The notes beneath the pieces were generated by a model. That model saw only the letters and a program-made list of their open reading frames with translations. It was not told where the DNA came from and searched no databases. A stretch of 64,000 bases of DNA from assembly GCA_002373875.1 (NCBI GenBank), contig DFKQ01000047.1, positions 7,576 to 71,575 on the forward strand, written 5' to 3'. The translations under genes were made by a program, and so were the position numbers. Source of the stretch: Lachnospiraceae bacterium UBA3641. Lineage in GTDB: Bacteria > Bacillota > Clostridia > Lachnospirales > Lachnospiraceae. Every line of letters begins with the position of its first letter. Position 1 is the first letter of the stretch. Below are positions 17,119 through 26,278 of this stretch, in pieces.

Positions 17119-17289
17119 ATCATGAGGAGGGACCGCTTGCGGGAGGAGTCCTTATTAATGGCATCAGGACTTCGTCTGCCGGCGCAGCCACCTCATACCC
17201 ACAGATGCCTTGGCGGCGGGTGTGTTCAAAGGAAATGCGGAGTATTTCTTACTTTGTAAAGATGGATAGTAAGGGGAAAGGAGTTATTT

Positions 17290-18009
17290 ATGAAGTTTGA
17301 AGATCTTAAGGTAACAGTCTACGCGGACGGTGCAGACATCGAAGCAATGAAGGAAGAGTATAAGAAGGGATACGTTAAAGGCTTTACAACCAATCCTACC
17401 CTTATGAAGAAGGCAGGCGTTAAGGATTACGTGACCTTCGCCAGGGAAGCGATCAGGGAGATACCCGATCTTCCCTTATCGCTTGAAGTGTTTGCGGATG
17501 ATTTTGAAACCATGGAGAAGGAAGCTGAATTCATTGCGGGCCTCGGAGATAATGTGTACGTTAAAATACCCATTACCAATTCAAAAGGAGAATCAAGCGT
17601 ACCTCTTATAAAGAGACTGTCGGAAAAAGGAATTAAAATAAATGCAACAGCAATACTTACTCTTGATCAGGTTAAGTCGGTAGTGGATGCATTTAAACCG
17701 GGTACGGAAAATATCGTTTCGGTGTTTGCGGGAAGGATTCTTGACACAGGAGTTGATGCAGTTCCTGTCATGAAAGAAGTAACGGAAATATGTAAGAAAA
17801 AACCGGGTACAAAATCATTATGGGCAAGCTGCCGTGAACTGTATAATATCATTCAGGCCGACCAATGCAAAACCGATATCATAACCGTTACGAATAACAT
17901 TCTCGCAAAGCTTCCAAACCTTGGGAAAGACCTTACACAGCTGTCTCTTGAAACGGTGCAGATGTTTGTAAACGATGGTAAGAGTCTGGGATATTCGATT
18001 TTACAATAA
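17290..18009 (+). CDS. tal: Transaldolase family protein
   Basis: A 239-residue class I aldolase of the transaldolase family. Features are the N-terminal TVYADGAD, the GFTTNPTLM segment, the Schiff-base Lys in VYVKIPITN, and NATAILTLDQ. Transaldolases exchange three-carbon units and can form or consume sedoheptulose 7-phosphate. Placement after the isomerase, kinase and nucleotidyltransferase suggests that it supplies the heptose precursor; fructose-6-phosphate aldolase activity is an alternative. AAAGGAG precedes ATG 17290. The TAA stop is the first part of the 48-bp palindromic repeat. Confidence 0.82.
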   Translation: MKFEDLKVTVYADGADIEAMKEEYKKGYVKGFTTNPTLMKKAGVKDYVTFAREAIREIPDLPLSLEVFADDFETMEKEAEFIAGLGDNVYVKIPITNSKGESSVPLIKRLSEKGIKINATAILTLDQVKSVVDAFKPGTENIVSVFAGRILDTGVDAVPVMKEVTEICKKKPGTKSLWASCRELYNIIQADQCKTDIITVTNNILAKLPNLGKDLTQLSLETVQMFVNDGKSLGYSILQ

Positions 18010-18054
18010 ATCAATTTATTATAGTAAACGAAATTATTTATTTCGTTTACTATA
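18007..18054 (-). repeat. 48-bp palindromic intergenic element, copy B
   Basis: This is the exact reverse complement of 1080-1127: a 15-bp perfect palindrome (arms 18020-18034 and 18040-18054) preceded by the 13-base tail. It begins at the TAA of the transaldolase gene, so the element supplies that stop codon. Folded in RNA it could act as a terminator or 3'-end stabiliser, but it has no T-run. Confidence 0.85.
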
Positions 18055-18197
18055 AAATATCAGATCCGTTTATTGTAAAATGATCGGAATAAGGAGCGTA
18101 GAAAGATAAAAACTCCGCATCAAAAAATGTACGGAAAAATGTATAAAAAAATACGGAAAAAAATTATTAATTTTTTTTAAAAATATGATAAAAAAAT

Positions 18198-18225
18198 TTG
18201 ACAAATAAAAAAAAATCTCTATAAT
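18198..18225 (+). promoter_or_regulatory. Consensus sigma-A promoter with A/T-rich upstream
   Basis: A perfect TTGACA at 18198-18203 and perfect TATAAT at 18220-18225 are separated by 16 bp. About 80 bp upstream are almost pure A/T with phased A-tracts, an UP-element-like composition. It is the strongest promoter match in the window and predicts high expression of the Lys/Ala-rich protein. Confidence 0.85.
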
Positions 18226-18302
18226 ACATGGTGTTACCTTAATATCAAAAATATTTATCAATAAATGTAATATTTGTCGTGCGCAATGGAAAGGAGATTA
18301 AC

Positions 18303-18719
18303 ATGGCAGAGATTAAGAAACCCGTAGCAGTAGCACCTACATCTGTAGAGAAGAAGGCAGAGCCCGTAGCAGCCGAGAAGAAGGCAGAGCCTGTAGCTAA
18401 GAAGACAGTAGCCAAGAAGCCTGCAGCTAAGAAGACAGTAGCTAAGAAGGCAGCGCCGGAAGAAGCCAAGAAGGCAGTAGCCAAGAAAGAAACAGCAGCA
18501 GCTAAGAAGCCTGCAGCCAAGAAGGCAGCTGTTAAGGCAACGATCGAGCTTCAGTTTGATGACAGGAATGTAGATGTTGATAAGCTTGCAGCACGCGCAG
18601 CCAAGGATTACAAGAAGAACAACAAGGCTGATGCCAAGAAGATCGAGATCTATGTTAATGCTTCTGAGAAGATGGTTTATTATGTAGCTGACGGAGTAAG
18701 CGGAAGCTTCGAGGCATAA
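18303..18719 (+). CDS. Lys/Ala-rich histone-like protein with DUF6465-like C-terminus
   Basis: A 138-residue protein in two parts. Residues about 1-78 are low-complexity repeats of KKxxAKKPAAKK type, resembling histone H1 tails and likely to bind nucleic acid. Residues about 79-138 form a compact alpha/beta region (TIELQFDDRNVDVDKLAARA...KIEIYVNASEKMVYYVADG) resembling DUF6465, a Lachnospiraceae family of unknown role. ATG 18303 is used because AAAGGAG lies seven bases upstream; the open frame upstream from 18279 has no such site. The consensus promoter and the terminator make this a single-gene, highly expressed unit. A nucleoid role is inferred from composition only. Confidence 0.7.
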   Translation: MAEIKKPVAVAPTSVEKKAEPVAAEKKAEPVAKKTVAKKPAAKKTVAKKAAPEEAKKAVAKKETAAAKKPAAKKAAVKATIELQFDDRNVDVDKLAARAAKDYKKNNKADAKKIEIYVNASEKMVYYVADGVSGSFEA

Positions 18720-18745
18720 GACATTATCTTTGCTTATAAATAACG

Positions 18746-18780
18746 AAAAGACATCGATTTTTCGATGTCTTTTATTTTTC
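18746..18780 (+). terminator. Rho-independent terminator
   Basis: AAAAGACATCGA at 18746-18757 and TCGATGTCTTTT at 18762-18773 form a perfect 12-bp stem with a TTTT loop, followed by a T-rich tail. It separates the histone-like gene from the hrcA promoter. Confidence 0.92.
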
Positions 18781-18782
18781 TC

Positions 18783-18811
18783 TTGACATATCTCAAAGAG
18801 GGTGCTATCTT
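18783..18811 (+). promoter_or_regulatory. hrcA promoter
   Basis: TTGACA at 18783-18788 and TATCTT at 18806-18811 with a 17-bp spacer lie directly upstream of the CIRCE operator. This is the usual arrangement for HrcA-repressed heat-shock operons. Confidence 0.7.
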
Positions 18812-18822
18812 AACTATAGATG

Positions 18823-18849
18823 TTAGCACTCCCCTTCATCGAGTGCTAA
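18823..18849 (+). promoter_or_regulatory. CIRCE operator
   Basis: TTAGCACTC, nine bases, then GAGTGCTAA: an exact match to the CIRCE consensus. It is the binding site of HrcA, encoded 25 bp downstream, so the operon is autoregulated. No second CIRCE was seen before dnaK. Confidence 0.97.
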
Positions 18850-18874
18850 TAAAGATCATAAGGAGGGACCGGGA

Positions 18875-19945
18875 TTGGAGCTCAGCGGCAGACAGGAAAC
18901 GATTTTGCTTGCCATAATAAAGACTTACCTTGATACGGGTGAGCCGGTTGGTTCGAGGACAATATCCAAGTATACCGACCTTAACTTAAGCTCGGCAACC
19001 ATCCGTAATGAGATGGCGGACCTTGAGGAAATGGGATATATAATGCAGCCTCATACATCGGCAGGCCGTATTCCATCCGATAAGGGATACAGGTTCTATG
19101 TTGACCACCTTATGGCAGATAAGGAACGTGAAGTTGATGAGATGAAGGAGATCCTTATTGAGAAGGCCGATAAGATGGAGCAGGTTCTTAAGCAGATAGC
19201 GAAGTCGCTTTCGGTCAACACCAACTATGCGGCCATGATATCCGCACCCAGATATCATCAGAACAAGCTTAAGTTCATTCAGCTGTCGAGGATGGGTGAT
19301 GACCAGATAGTTGCGGTCATAGTTGTTGAAGGAAACATCATTAAGAATGAGATCATAGAAACATCGCAGTTTATAGATGATGAGACGCTCCTTAAGTTAA
19401 ATATCCTGCTTAACACCAATCTTAACGGTTTATCAATAGAAGAGATATCGTTGGGAACGATACAGAAGATGAAGGAGCAGGCCGGAATCCACTCGGAGGT
19501 TATATCCGATGTTATTGATGCTGTGGGGCAGGCTATCAAGGCCGATGAAGATCTTGAGATATATACAAGCGGTGCCAACAATATCTTCAAATATCCCGAG
19601 CTGTCAGACAATGAACGGGCCAGTGAGATAATCACCGCCTTCGAAGAGAAGAAGCAGTTATCGGATATAGTATATGAGACCCTTCAGAATCAGGATGAGG
19701 AGAGCACCGGCATACAGGTTTATATCGGCGAAGAGTCGCCCGTTCAGAACATGAAGGACTGCAGCGTTGTAACCGCTACATATGAGCTTGATGAGGGCAT
19801 GAAGGGAACAATAGGCATCATCGGTCCCAAGAGAATGGATTATGACAAGGTGGTTAAGACGCTTAAATCAATAACCGGGCAGTTGGATGTACTGTATAAG
19901 AAGGATCGCAATAAAGGTCAAAAGGGGAACCGCAAAAGCAAGTGA
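18875..19945 (+). CDS. hrcA: Heat-inducible transcription repressor HrcA
   Basis: A 356-residue repressor of class I heat-shock genes. The N-terminal winged-helix region contains the DNA-recognition segment SSATIRNEMADLEEMGYI and the typical PHTSAGRIPSDKGYR; the rest is the GAF-like and dimerisation part, closing near GTIGIIGPKRMDY. Translation starts at TTG 18875, the only codon matching the conserved N-terminus and positioned after AGGAGGG. It binds the CIRCE site just upstream. The C-terminus adds a short Lys/Arg-rich tail. Confidence 0.96.
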   Translation: MELSGRQETILLAIIKTYLDTGEPVGSRTISKYTDLNLSSATIRNEMADLEEMGYIMQPHTSAGRIPSDKGYRFYVDHLMADKEREVDEMKEILIEKADKMEQVLKQIAKSLSVNTNYAAMISAPRYHQNKLKFIQLSRMGDDQIVAVIVVEGNIIKNEIIETSQFIDDETLLKLNILLNTNLNGLSIEEISLGTIQKMKEQAGIHSEVISDVIDAVGQAIKADEDLEIYTSGANNIFKYPELSDNERASEIITAFEEKKQLSDIVYETLQNQDEESTGIQVYIGEESPVQNMKDCSVVTATYELDEGMKGTIGIIGPKRMDYDKVVKTLKSITGQLDVLYKKDRNKGQKGNRKSK

Positions 19946-20040
19946 GCAACAGAGGCTTTTGATGCCTTGACATAAAGGATCACGGTAAAGACATATAGAG
20001 GAAGAAAGCCGTGACCGGATAATGAAAGGAGAACCGTAAA

Positions 20041-20739
20041 TTGACAGATAAGGAAATGGAAGAGGAAATAAAGAAGGAAGAAGAAGTTAATAAGGAAGAA
20101 GAAATCAATAAGGAAGAAACGCCTGAGGAAGGCGAAGGTGCGGAGGCTGCCGAAGAAACGAAGGAAGAGAAGAAGGAGACGGAAGAGACGGCAGAAGAAG
20201 CAGCAGACGGTGAGAAGAAGGGCAATGATGAAGTAAAGGAAGCCGGGGAAGAAAAAGAAGCCGAAGGCAAGGAAAAGAAGAAGATCTTCAAGAAAAAGAA
20301 GGATAAAAAGGATGAGCAGATAGAAGCCCTGACCGATCAGGTTAAACGGCAGATGGCCGAGTTCGACAACTTCCGTAAACGTACCGAGAAGGAAAAGTCA
20401 TCCATGTACGAGATGGGAGCAAGATCGGTGATCGAGAAGATACTTCCGGTGATAGATAACTTCGAAAGAGGTCTTGATACAGTACCCGAAAACGAGAAGG
20501 AGTCACCCTTCACTGAAGGTATGCGTATGATCTACAAGCAGCTGATGACGGAGCTTGAGAACATAGGAGTTAAGCCCATAGAAGCATTGGGAACAGAATT
20601 CAATCCTGATTTCCATAATGCGGTAATGCAGGTTGAGAGCGAGGAATACGAGAGCGGATATGTGGCAAGGGAGCTTCAGAAGGGCTACCTGTACCGGGAC
20701 AGCGTCGTAAGACACAGCATGGTGGCGGTAGTGGAATAA
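20041..20739 (+). CDS. grpE: Nucleotide exchange factor GrpE
   Basis: A 232-residue GrpE that releases ADP from DnaK. The core from about residue 95 has the family features (QMAEFDNFRKRTEKEK, then VIEKILPVIDNFERGL, and GYLYRDSVVRHSMVAV at the end). The first ~95 residues are an unusually long Glu/Lys-rich low-complexity extension. Translation starts at TTG 20041 after AAAGGAG. It lies 95 bp after hrcA, probably in the same heat-shock transcript. Confidence 0.95.
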   Translation: MTDKEMEEEIKKEEEVNKEEEINKEETPEEGEGAEAAEETKEEKKETEETAEEAADGEKKGNDEVKEAGEEKEAEGKEKKKIFKKKKDKKDEQIEALTDQVKRQMAEFDNFRKRTEKEKSSMYEMGARSVIEKILPVIDNFERGLDTVPENEKESPFTEGMRMIYKQLMTELENIGVKPIEALGTEFNPDFHNAVMQVESEEYESGYVARELQKGYLYRDSVVRHSMVAVVE

Positions 20740-20746
20740 CGCTAAA

Positions 20747-20769
20747 GCCTTCGGTCCGCCCAGGATGAC
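20747..20769 (-). repeat. REP-like intergenic sequence
   Basis: Read on the - strand this begins GTCATCCTGGGCGGACCG, a variant of the widespread short intergenic sequence of GTCATnnnGAGCGnAGCG type. A related sequence lies at 53480-53505. It lies just after grpE. Confidence 0.4.
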
Positions 20770-20838
20770 AATAAGATGTGACCATTAATAAGAATGTAAG
20801 GCTATGTTTTTATAAAGCCGTATATTTATATAAAATAA

Positions 20839-22743
<1,905 letters not shown>

Positions 22744-22769
22744 AATCAAACAAGTGTGAAATGATCATA

Positions 22770-22799
22770 AAGGGATCCATCGAAGATGGTGGATCCCTT
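22770..22799 (+). terminator. Hairpin between dnaK and dnaJ
   Basis: AAGGGATCCA at 22770-22779 pairs with TGGATCCCTT at 22790-22799, with an inner CCATC/GATGG stem possible. No strong T-run follows. It may attenuate readthrough so that dnaJ is made at a lower level than dnaK. Confidence 0.5.
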
Positions 22800-22829
22800 A
22801 TGATACTTTTAAAAGACAGGTAAAATGCA

Positions 22830-23987
22830 ATGGCAGAAACAAAAAGGGACTACTATGAGGTTCTGGGCGTAAGTAAAGGCGCCGATGAAAATGAAATAAA
22901 AAAGGCATACAGGGCACTTGCGAAGAAATATCATCCCGATATGAATCCGGGAGATAAGGAAGCCGAGAAGAAATTTAAGGAAGCCAGTGAGGCTTATGCC
23001 GTATTGAGCGATGCCGACAAGAGAAGGCAGTACGATCAGTTCGGTCATGCGGCCTTTGACGGAGGCTCGGGCGGATTCGGAAGCGGCTTTGACTTTACCG
23101 GAGCTGATTTCTCTGATATATTTGGTGATATATTCGGTGATCTCTTCGGTGCGGGAAGAACAAGGGGCGGTTCGAGCAACGGACCCATGAAGGGTGCCAA
23201 CATACGTACCAGCGTGAGGATAACCTTTGAGGAATCGGTAACGGGTGTTGACAAGGAGCTCGAGCTTACGCTTAAGGATACCTGTACCAATTGTAAGGGG
23301 ACGGGGGCCAGACCGGGTACATCTCCCGAGACATGTTCCAAGTGCGGCGGTAAGGGTCAGGTGGTCTACACCCAGCAGTCGCTTTTCGGTATGGTGCGTA
23401 ATGTATCCACATGTCCTGACTGTCACGGCTCGGGCAAGGTGATCAGGGATAAGTGTCCTGAGTGCCATGGAACCGGATATATATCAAGCAAGAAGAAGAT
23501 ACAGGTATCGATCCCCGCAGGTATAGACAACGGGCAGAGCGTAAGGATCCGTGAGAAGGGTGAACCCGGCATTAACGGAGGACCCAGGGGAGATCTGCTG
23601 GTTGAGGTTGTTATACAGCGACATCCCATTTTCCAGAGGAATGACATGGATGTTTATTCGACGGCACCCATATCATTTGCGGTTGCGGCTCTTGGCGGTG
23701 AGATATACATAGATACCGTTGACGGCAAGGTAATATATGAAGTCAAGGCAGGAACTCCCACGGATACAAGAGTACGCCTCAAGGGCAAGGGAATGCCTTC
23801 ACTCAGAAACAAGCAGGTACGAGGGGATCACTATGTGACCCTTATTGTTCAGGTTCCCGATCATCTTACCAACAATGCCAGGGAGCTTCTTAAGGAATTC
23901 GATAAGGAGACAGGCGATACTCTTCATGCCGTTGAGGAATCGTCCGACGGCAGGGATAAGAAGAAAAAGGGTTTCTGGAATAAATGA
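22830..23987 (+). CDS. dnaJ: Chaperone protein DnaJ
   Basis: A 385-residue type I J-protein that stimulates DnaK. The J domain (about 1-70) contains HPD in YHPDMNPG, followed by a Gly/Phe-rich region. The zinc domain has four intact C-x2-C-x-G-x-G repeats ([32 protein letters not shown]). The C-terminal substrate-binding domains follow, ending in a Lys-rich tail. There is no strong Shine-Dalgarno, the best being ACAGG. It closes the hrcA-grpE-dnaK-dnaJ cluster. Confidence 0.97.
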   Translation: MAETKRDYYEVLGVSKGADENEIKKAYRALAKKYHPDMNPGDKEAEKKFKEASEAYAVLSDADKRRQYDQFGHAAFDGGSGGFGSGFDFTGADFSDIFGDIFGDLFGAGRTRGGSSNGPMKGANIRTSVRITFEESVTGVDKELELTLKDTCTNCKGTGARPGTSPETCSKCGGKGQVVYTQQSLFGMVRNVSTCPDCHGSGKVIRDKCPECHGTGYISSKKKIQVSIPAGIDNGQSVRIREKGEPGINGGPRGDLLVEVVIQRHPIFQRNDMDVYSTAPISFAVAALGGEIYIDTVDGKVIYEVKAGTPTDTRVRLKGKGMPSLRNKQVRGDHYVTLIVQVPDHLTNNARELLKEFDKETGDTLHAVEESSDGRDKKKKGFWNK

Positions 23988-24002
23988 TCCGGGAGATATA
24001 GG

Positions 24003-25181
24003 ATGGATTCACTTAAGAAAACAAGGGTATGGACCTATTCGGTTATAGGGGTTTTCTTTATAGTTGCTGCCGCTATCATAATAAATGCATACGGCAGAAC
24101 CCGGGCGGACGACGGCGGCAGCGTAACGGAGGTTTCGCAGGCTGACCCGACCGAGGCTCCGACGCCGGTTCCCACCATGGCTCCGTCAGTCCCGGATGAA
24201 GAAGAGGAAGAAGACAACGACGGCCTTGAAGAAGGACAGATGAGAAGCTTTCTGTCCGGCCTTCCTGTTGATGAAGAACTGGGAATGAGGCGGCCCATAG
24301 CCGTAATGCTCAATAATCTTAAGGCAGCCCAGCCGATGAGTTCCATAAGCAGGGCGGATGTTGTATATGAATATGTGGTAGAGGGAGCCATAACGAGATT
24401 AATGGCTCTCTTTGAAGACTATAAGGATCTTGACAAAATAGGATCTGTAAGGTCATGCCGTGAGTATTTTGTCTATACCGAGCTTGAATTCGATGCGATC
24501 TATTGCCATTACGGACAGGCAAGCTATGCGGTGGATCTTCTGAACAGTGATTATGTGGACAACCTGAACGGCCTTGGTAAGGAAGGAGATACGGTATATT
24601 ACAGGACTACGGACAGAAAGGCCCCTCACAATGCATATACAAACGCCGATGGGATCGATGCCGGTATAGACATGATGGGTTACAGGCGTAACCATTATGA
24701 AGATTATAAGGGGAAGTTCAAGTTCTGTGATCTTGATAAAACGGTGACCAATGAAGATGGAATGAAGATCACCTACATGGCACCCAATTACAGGATAAAC
24801 AAGCCCTGGTTTGAATATGACGAGGAAAGGGAGCAGTACGGACGCTTTCAATATGATGAACCCCAGATAGATGAACTCACGGGGGAGCAGTTATTCTTCG
24901 ATAATGTTATTTTCCAGTATAACAAATGGGCTCAGCTTGATGAAAAGGATTATCTTGCCTTCGACTGTCATTCCGGCGGTGTGATCCAGTATTTCACCCA
25001 CGGAAGGATGGTTCCGGGAATATGGCTCAGGGATATAAAACAGGCTCATGACGGCAACGTGGACATGTGCCCCATACGCTACTATGACCTTGACGGGAAC
25101 GAACTTGAGATCAACAACGGCAAGACATTTATCTGTGTTATCCAGGATACCGAGATACAAAATGTAACTATTAAAGAATAG
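24003..25181 (+). CDS. DUF3048 domain protein (YerB-like), membrane-anchored
   Basis: A 392-residue extracytoplasmic protein. Residues about 12-30 are a single membrane segment, followed by a Thr/Pro and acidic linker (EEEEED). The DUF3048 part starts at RPIAVMLNNLKAAQP and continues with ADVVYEYVVEGAITRLMALFED and GSVRSCREYFVY; the C-terminal domain follows. Its Bacillus relative YerB is a lipoprotein, but no lipobox Cys is present here. The function is unknown. It lies 15 bp after dnaJ, and its stop codon lies inside the terminator stem. Confidence 0.85.
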   Translation: MDSLKKTRVWTYSVIGVFFIVAAAIIINAYGRTRADDGGSVTEVSQADPTEAPTPVPTMAPSVPDEEEEEDNDGLEEGQMRSFLSGLPVDEELGMRRPIAVMLNNLKAAQPMSSISRADVVYEYVVEGAITRLMALFEDYKDLDKIGSVRSCREYFVYTELEFDAIYCHYGQASYAVDLLNSDYVDNLNGLGKEGDTVYYRTTDRKAPHNAYTNADGIDAGIDMMGYRRNHYEDYKGKFKFCDLDKTVTNEDGMKITYMAPNYRINKPWFEYDEEREQYGRFQYDEPQIDELTGEQLFFDNVIFQYNKWAQLDEKDYLAFDCHSGGVIQYFTHGRMVPGIWLRDIKQAHDGNVDMCPIRYYDLDGNELEINNGKTFICVIQDTEIQNVTIKE

Positions 25182-25197
25182 TTACATTTGTCTTTTT
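25160..25197 (+). terminator. Rho-independent terminator overlapping a stop codon
   Basis: AAATGTAACTATT at 25160-25172 and AATAGTTACATTT at 25177-25189 form a perfect 13-bp stem with loop AAAG, followed by GTCTTTTTC. The TAG stop of the DUF3048 gene lies within the 3' arm. Confidence 0.9.
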
Positions 25198-25238
25198 CGG
25201 CCATATAGGGTAGAATAGTAACGATAAGGAGAAGAATA

Positions 25239-25502
25239 ATGCAGGATTTAGGCAGTACACAGCACTTTAATGTGCAGGTTGAACCGGAGACCGGAGTTAA
25301 GGTCGTTCTATCATCTGTATTCGAAGCCCTTAATGAGAAGGGTTACAATCCGGTCAACCAGATAGTGGGTTACATCATGTCGGGTGACCCTACATATATA
25401 ACCAGTCATAACAATGCCAGAAGCCTTATTATGAAGGTTGAGCGTGATGAATTGGTTGAGGAGCTTCTTACGCAGTATATCAGGAATAACGGCTGGCTGT
25501 GA
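25239..25502 (+). CDS. ireB: IreB family regulatory phosphoprotein (UPF0297)
   Basis: An 87-residue IreB/YrzL protein. The highly conserved segments [35 protein letters not shown] and [13 protein letters not shown] are present. In enterococci IreB is phosphorylated by the PASTA kinase IreK and modulates cephalosporin resistance. It is followed one base after the stop by ruvX, the same order as yrzL-yrrK-yrzB in Bacillus. A likely -10 TAGAAT lies shortly upstream. Confidence 0.94.
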   Translation: MQDLGSTQHFNVQVEPETGVKVVLSSVFEALNEKGYNPVNQIVGYIMSGDPTYITSHNNARSLIMKVERDELVEELLTQYIRNNGWL

Positions 25503-25503
25503 T

Positions 25504-25953
25504 ATGAGGATACTTGGACTGGATTACGGGACAAAAACTGTGGGGGTAGCCATGAGCGATCCCCTGCTTCTTACTGCCCAGGGGATCGGGATAATACGCC
25601 GTGATCGCGAGAATAAGCTAAGGAAGACATATGCAAGGATCGAAGAGCTGATAAGGGAGAACGGGGTAGAGAAGATAGTTCTGGGATATCCCAGAAATAT
25701 GGATGATTCGGAGGGGGACCGCTGTCTTAAGACGAAGGAGTTCATGGAAGGGCTGAAGAGAAGGACGGGGCTTCCTGTTGTATTGTGGGATGAGAGGCTT
25801 ACAACCGTTGCGGCCGATGAGATCATGACAGAGGCCGGTCTTAACAGGAAAGAGCGCAAGAAACATGTTGATAAGATAGCTGCGGCCATTATACTGCAGG
25901 AATATCTTGAGAATATCATAAGGGATACCGGTTCGGCGTCGGATTCCTTATGA
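25504..25953 (+). CDS. ruvX: Putative pre-16S rRNA nuclease/Holliday junction resolvase YqgF
   Basis: A 149-residue RNase H-fold protein. [19 protein letters not shown] carries the first catalytic Asp, [11 protein letters not shown] is the central motif, and [14 protein letters not shown] and [15 protein letters not shown] complete it. YqgF is implicated in 16S rRNA 5'-end maturation and, earlier, in recombination. The frame is open from 25438, but ATG 25504 begins exactly at the conserved N-terminus and lies one base after ireB, indicating coupled translation. Confidence 0.93.
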   Translation: MRILGLDYGTKTVGVAMSDPLLLTAQGIGIIRRDRENKLRKTYARIEELIRENGVEKIVLGYPRNMDDSEGDRCLKTKEFMEGLKRRTGLPVVLWDERLTTVAADEIMTEAGLNRKERKKHVDKIAAAIILQEYLENIIRDTGSASDSL

Positions 25954-25999
25954 TACACGTATTCGTAAGAAGTACGGCCTGCTTCTTGGATTGGAAGAA

Positions 26000-26275
26000 A
26001 TGGAAGAGAATAAAAAGCCTGAAAAGATCATATTCGAAACGGATGAGGGACCCTCGGAATGGTATGTGCTGGACCAGACAAGAATAAACGGATGTAATTA
26101 CATTCTTGTCGCCGATAAGATAACCGGTGATGCGGAGTGCATGATCCTTAAAGATACTGCGCCTGACGAGTCGAAAGAAAGCGTTTATGAAGAGATAGAA
26201 GATGACAATGAGCTGGACATTGTTGCCGGCATGTTTGAAGAATCGCTTGGTGATATAGAGATAAGAGGAGATTAG
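26000..26275 (+). CDS. DUF1292 family protein (YrzB-like)
   Basis: A 91-residue acidic protein. The EGPSEWYVLDQTRINGCNYILVADK segment is typical of DUF1292/YrzB. The family has no assigned function but consistently follows ruvX. ATG 26000 is preferred; an in-frame TTG at 25991 is possible. It ends three bases before the TTG start of RNase J. Confidence 0.8.
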   Translation: MEENKKPEKIIFETDEGPSEWYVLDQTRINGCNYILVADKITGDAECMILKDTAPDESKESVYEEIEDDNELDIVAGMFEESLGDIEIRGD

Positions 26276-26278
26276 AAT

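Noticed and set aside
17091..17300. A 69-codon + strand frame overlapping the end of the SIS gene and the start of the transaldolase gene
   Set aside because: It has no ribosome site and no family resemblance. I also considered a frameshifted tail of the SIS protein, but the protein already ends after its last conserved helix.
18100..18200. Very A/T-rich stretch as a possible replication origin
   Set aside because: No DnaA-box cluster or dnaA/dnaN genes are nearby; it is better explained as upstream DNA of a consensus promoter.
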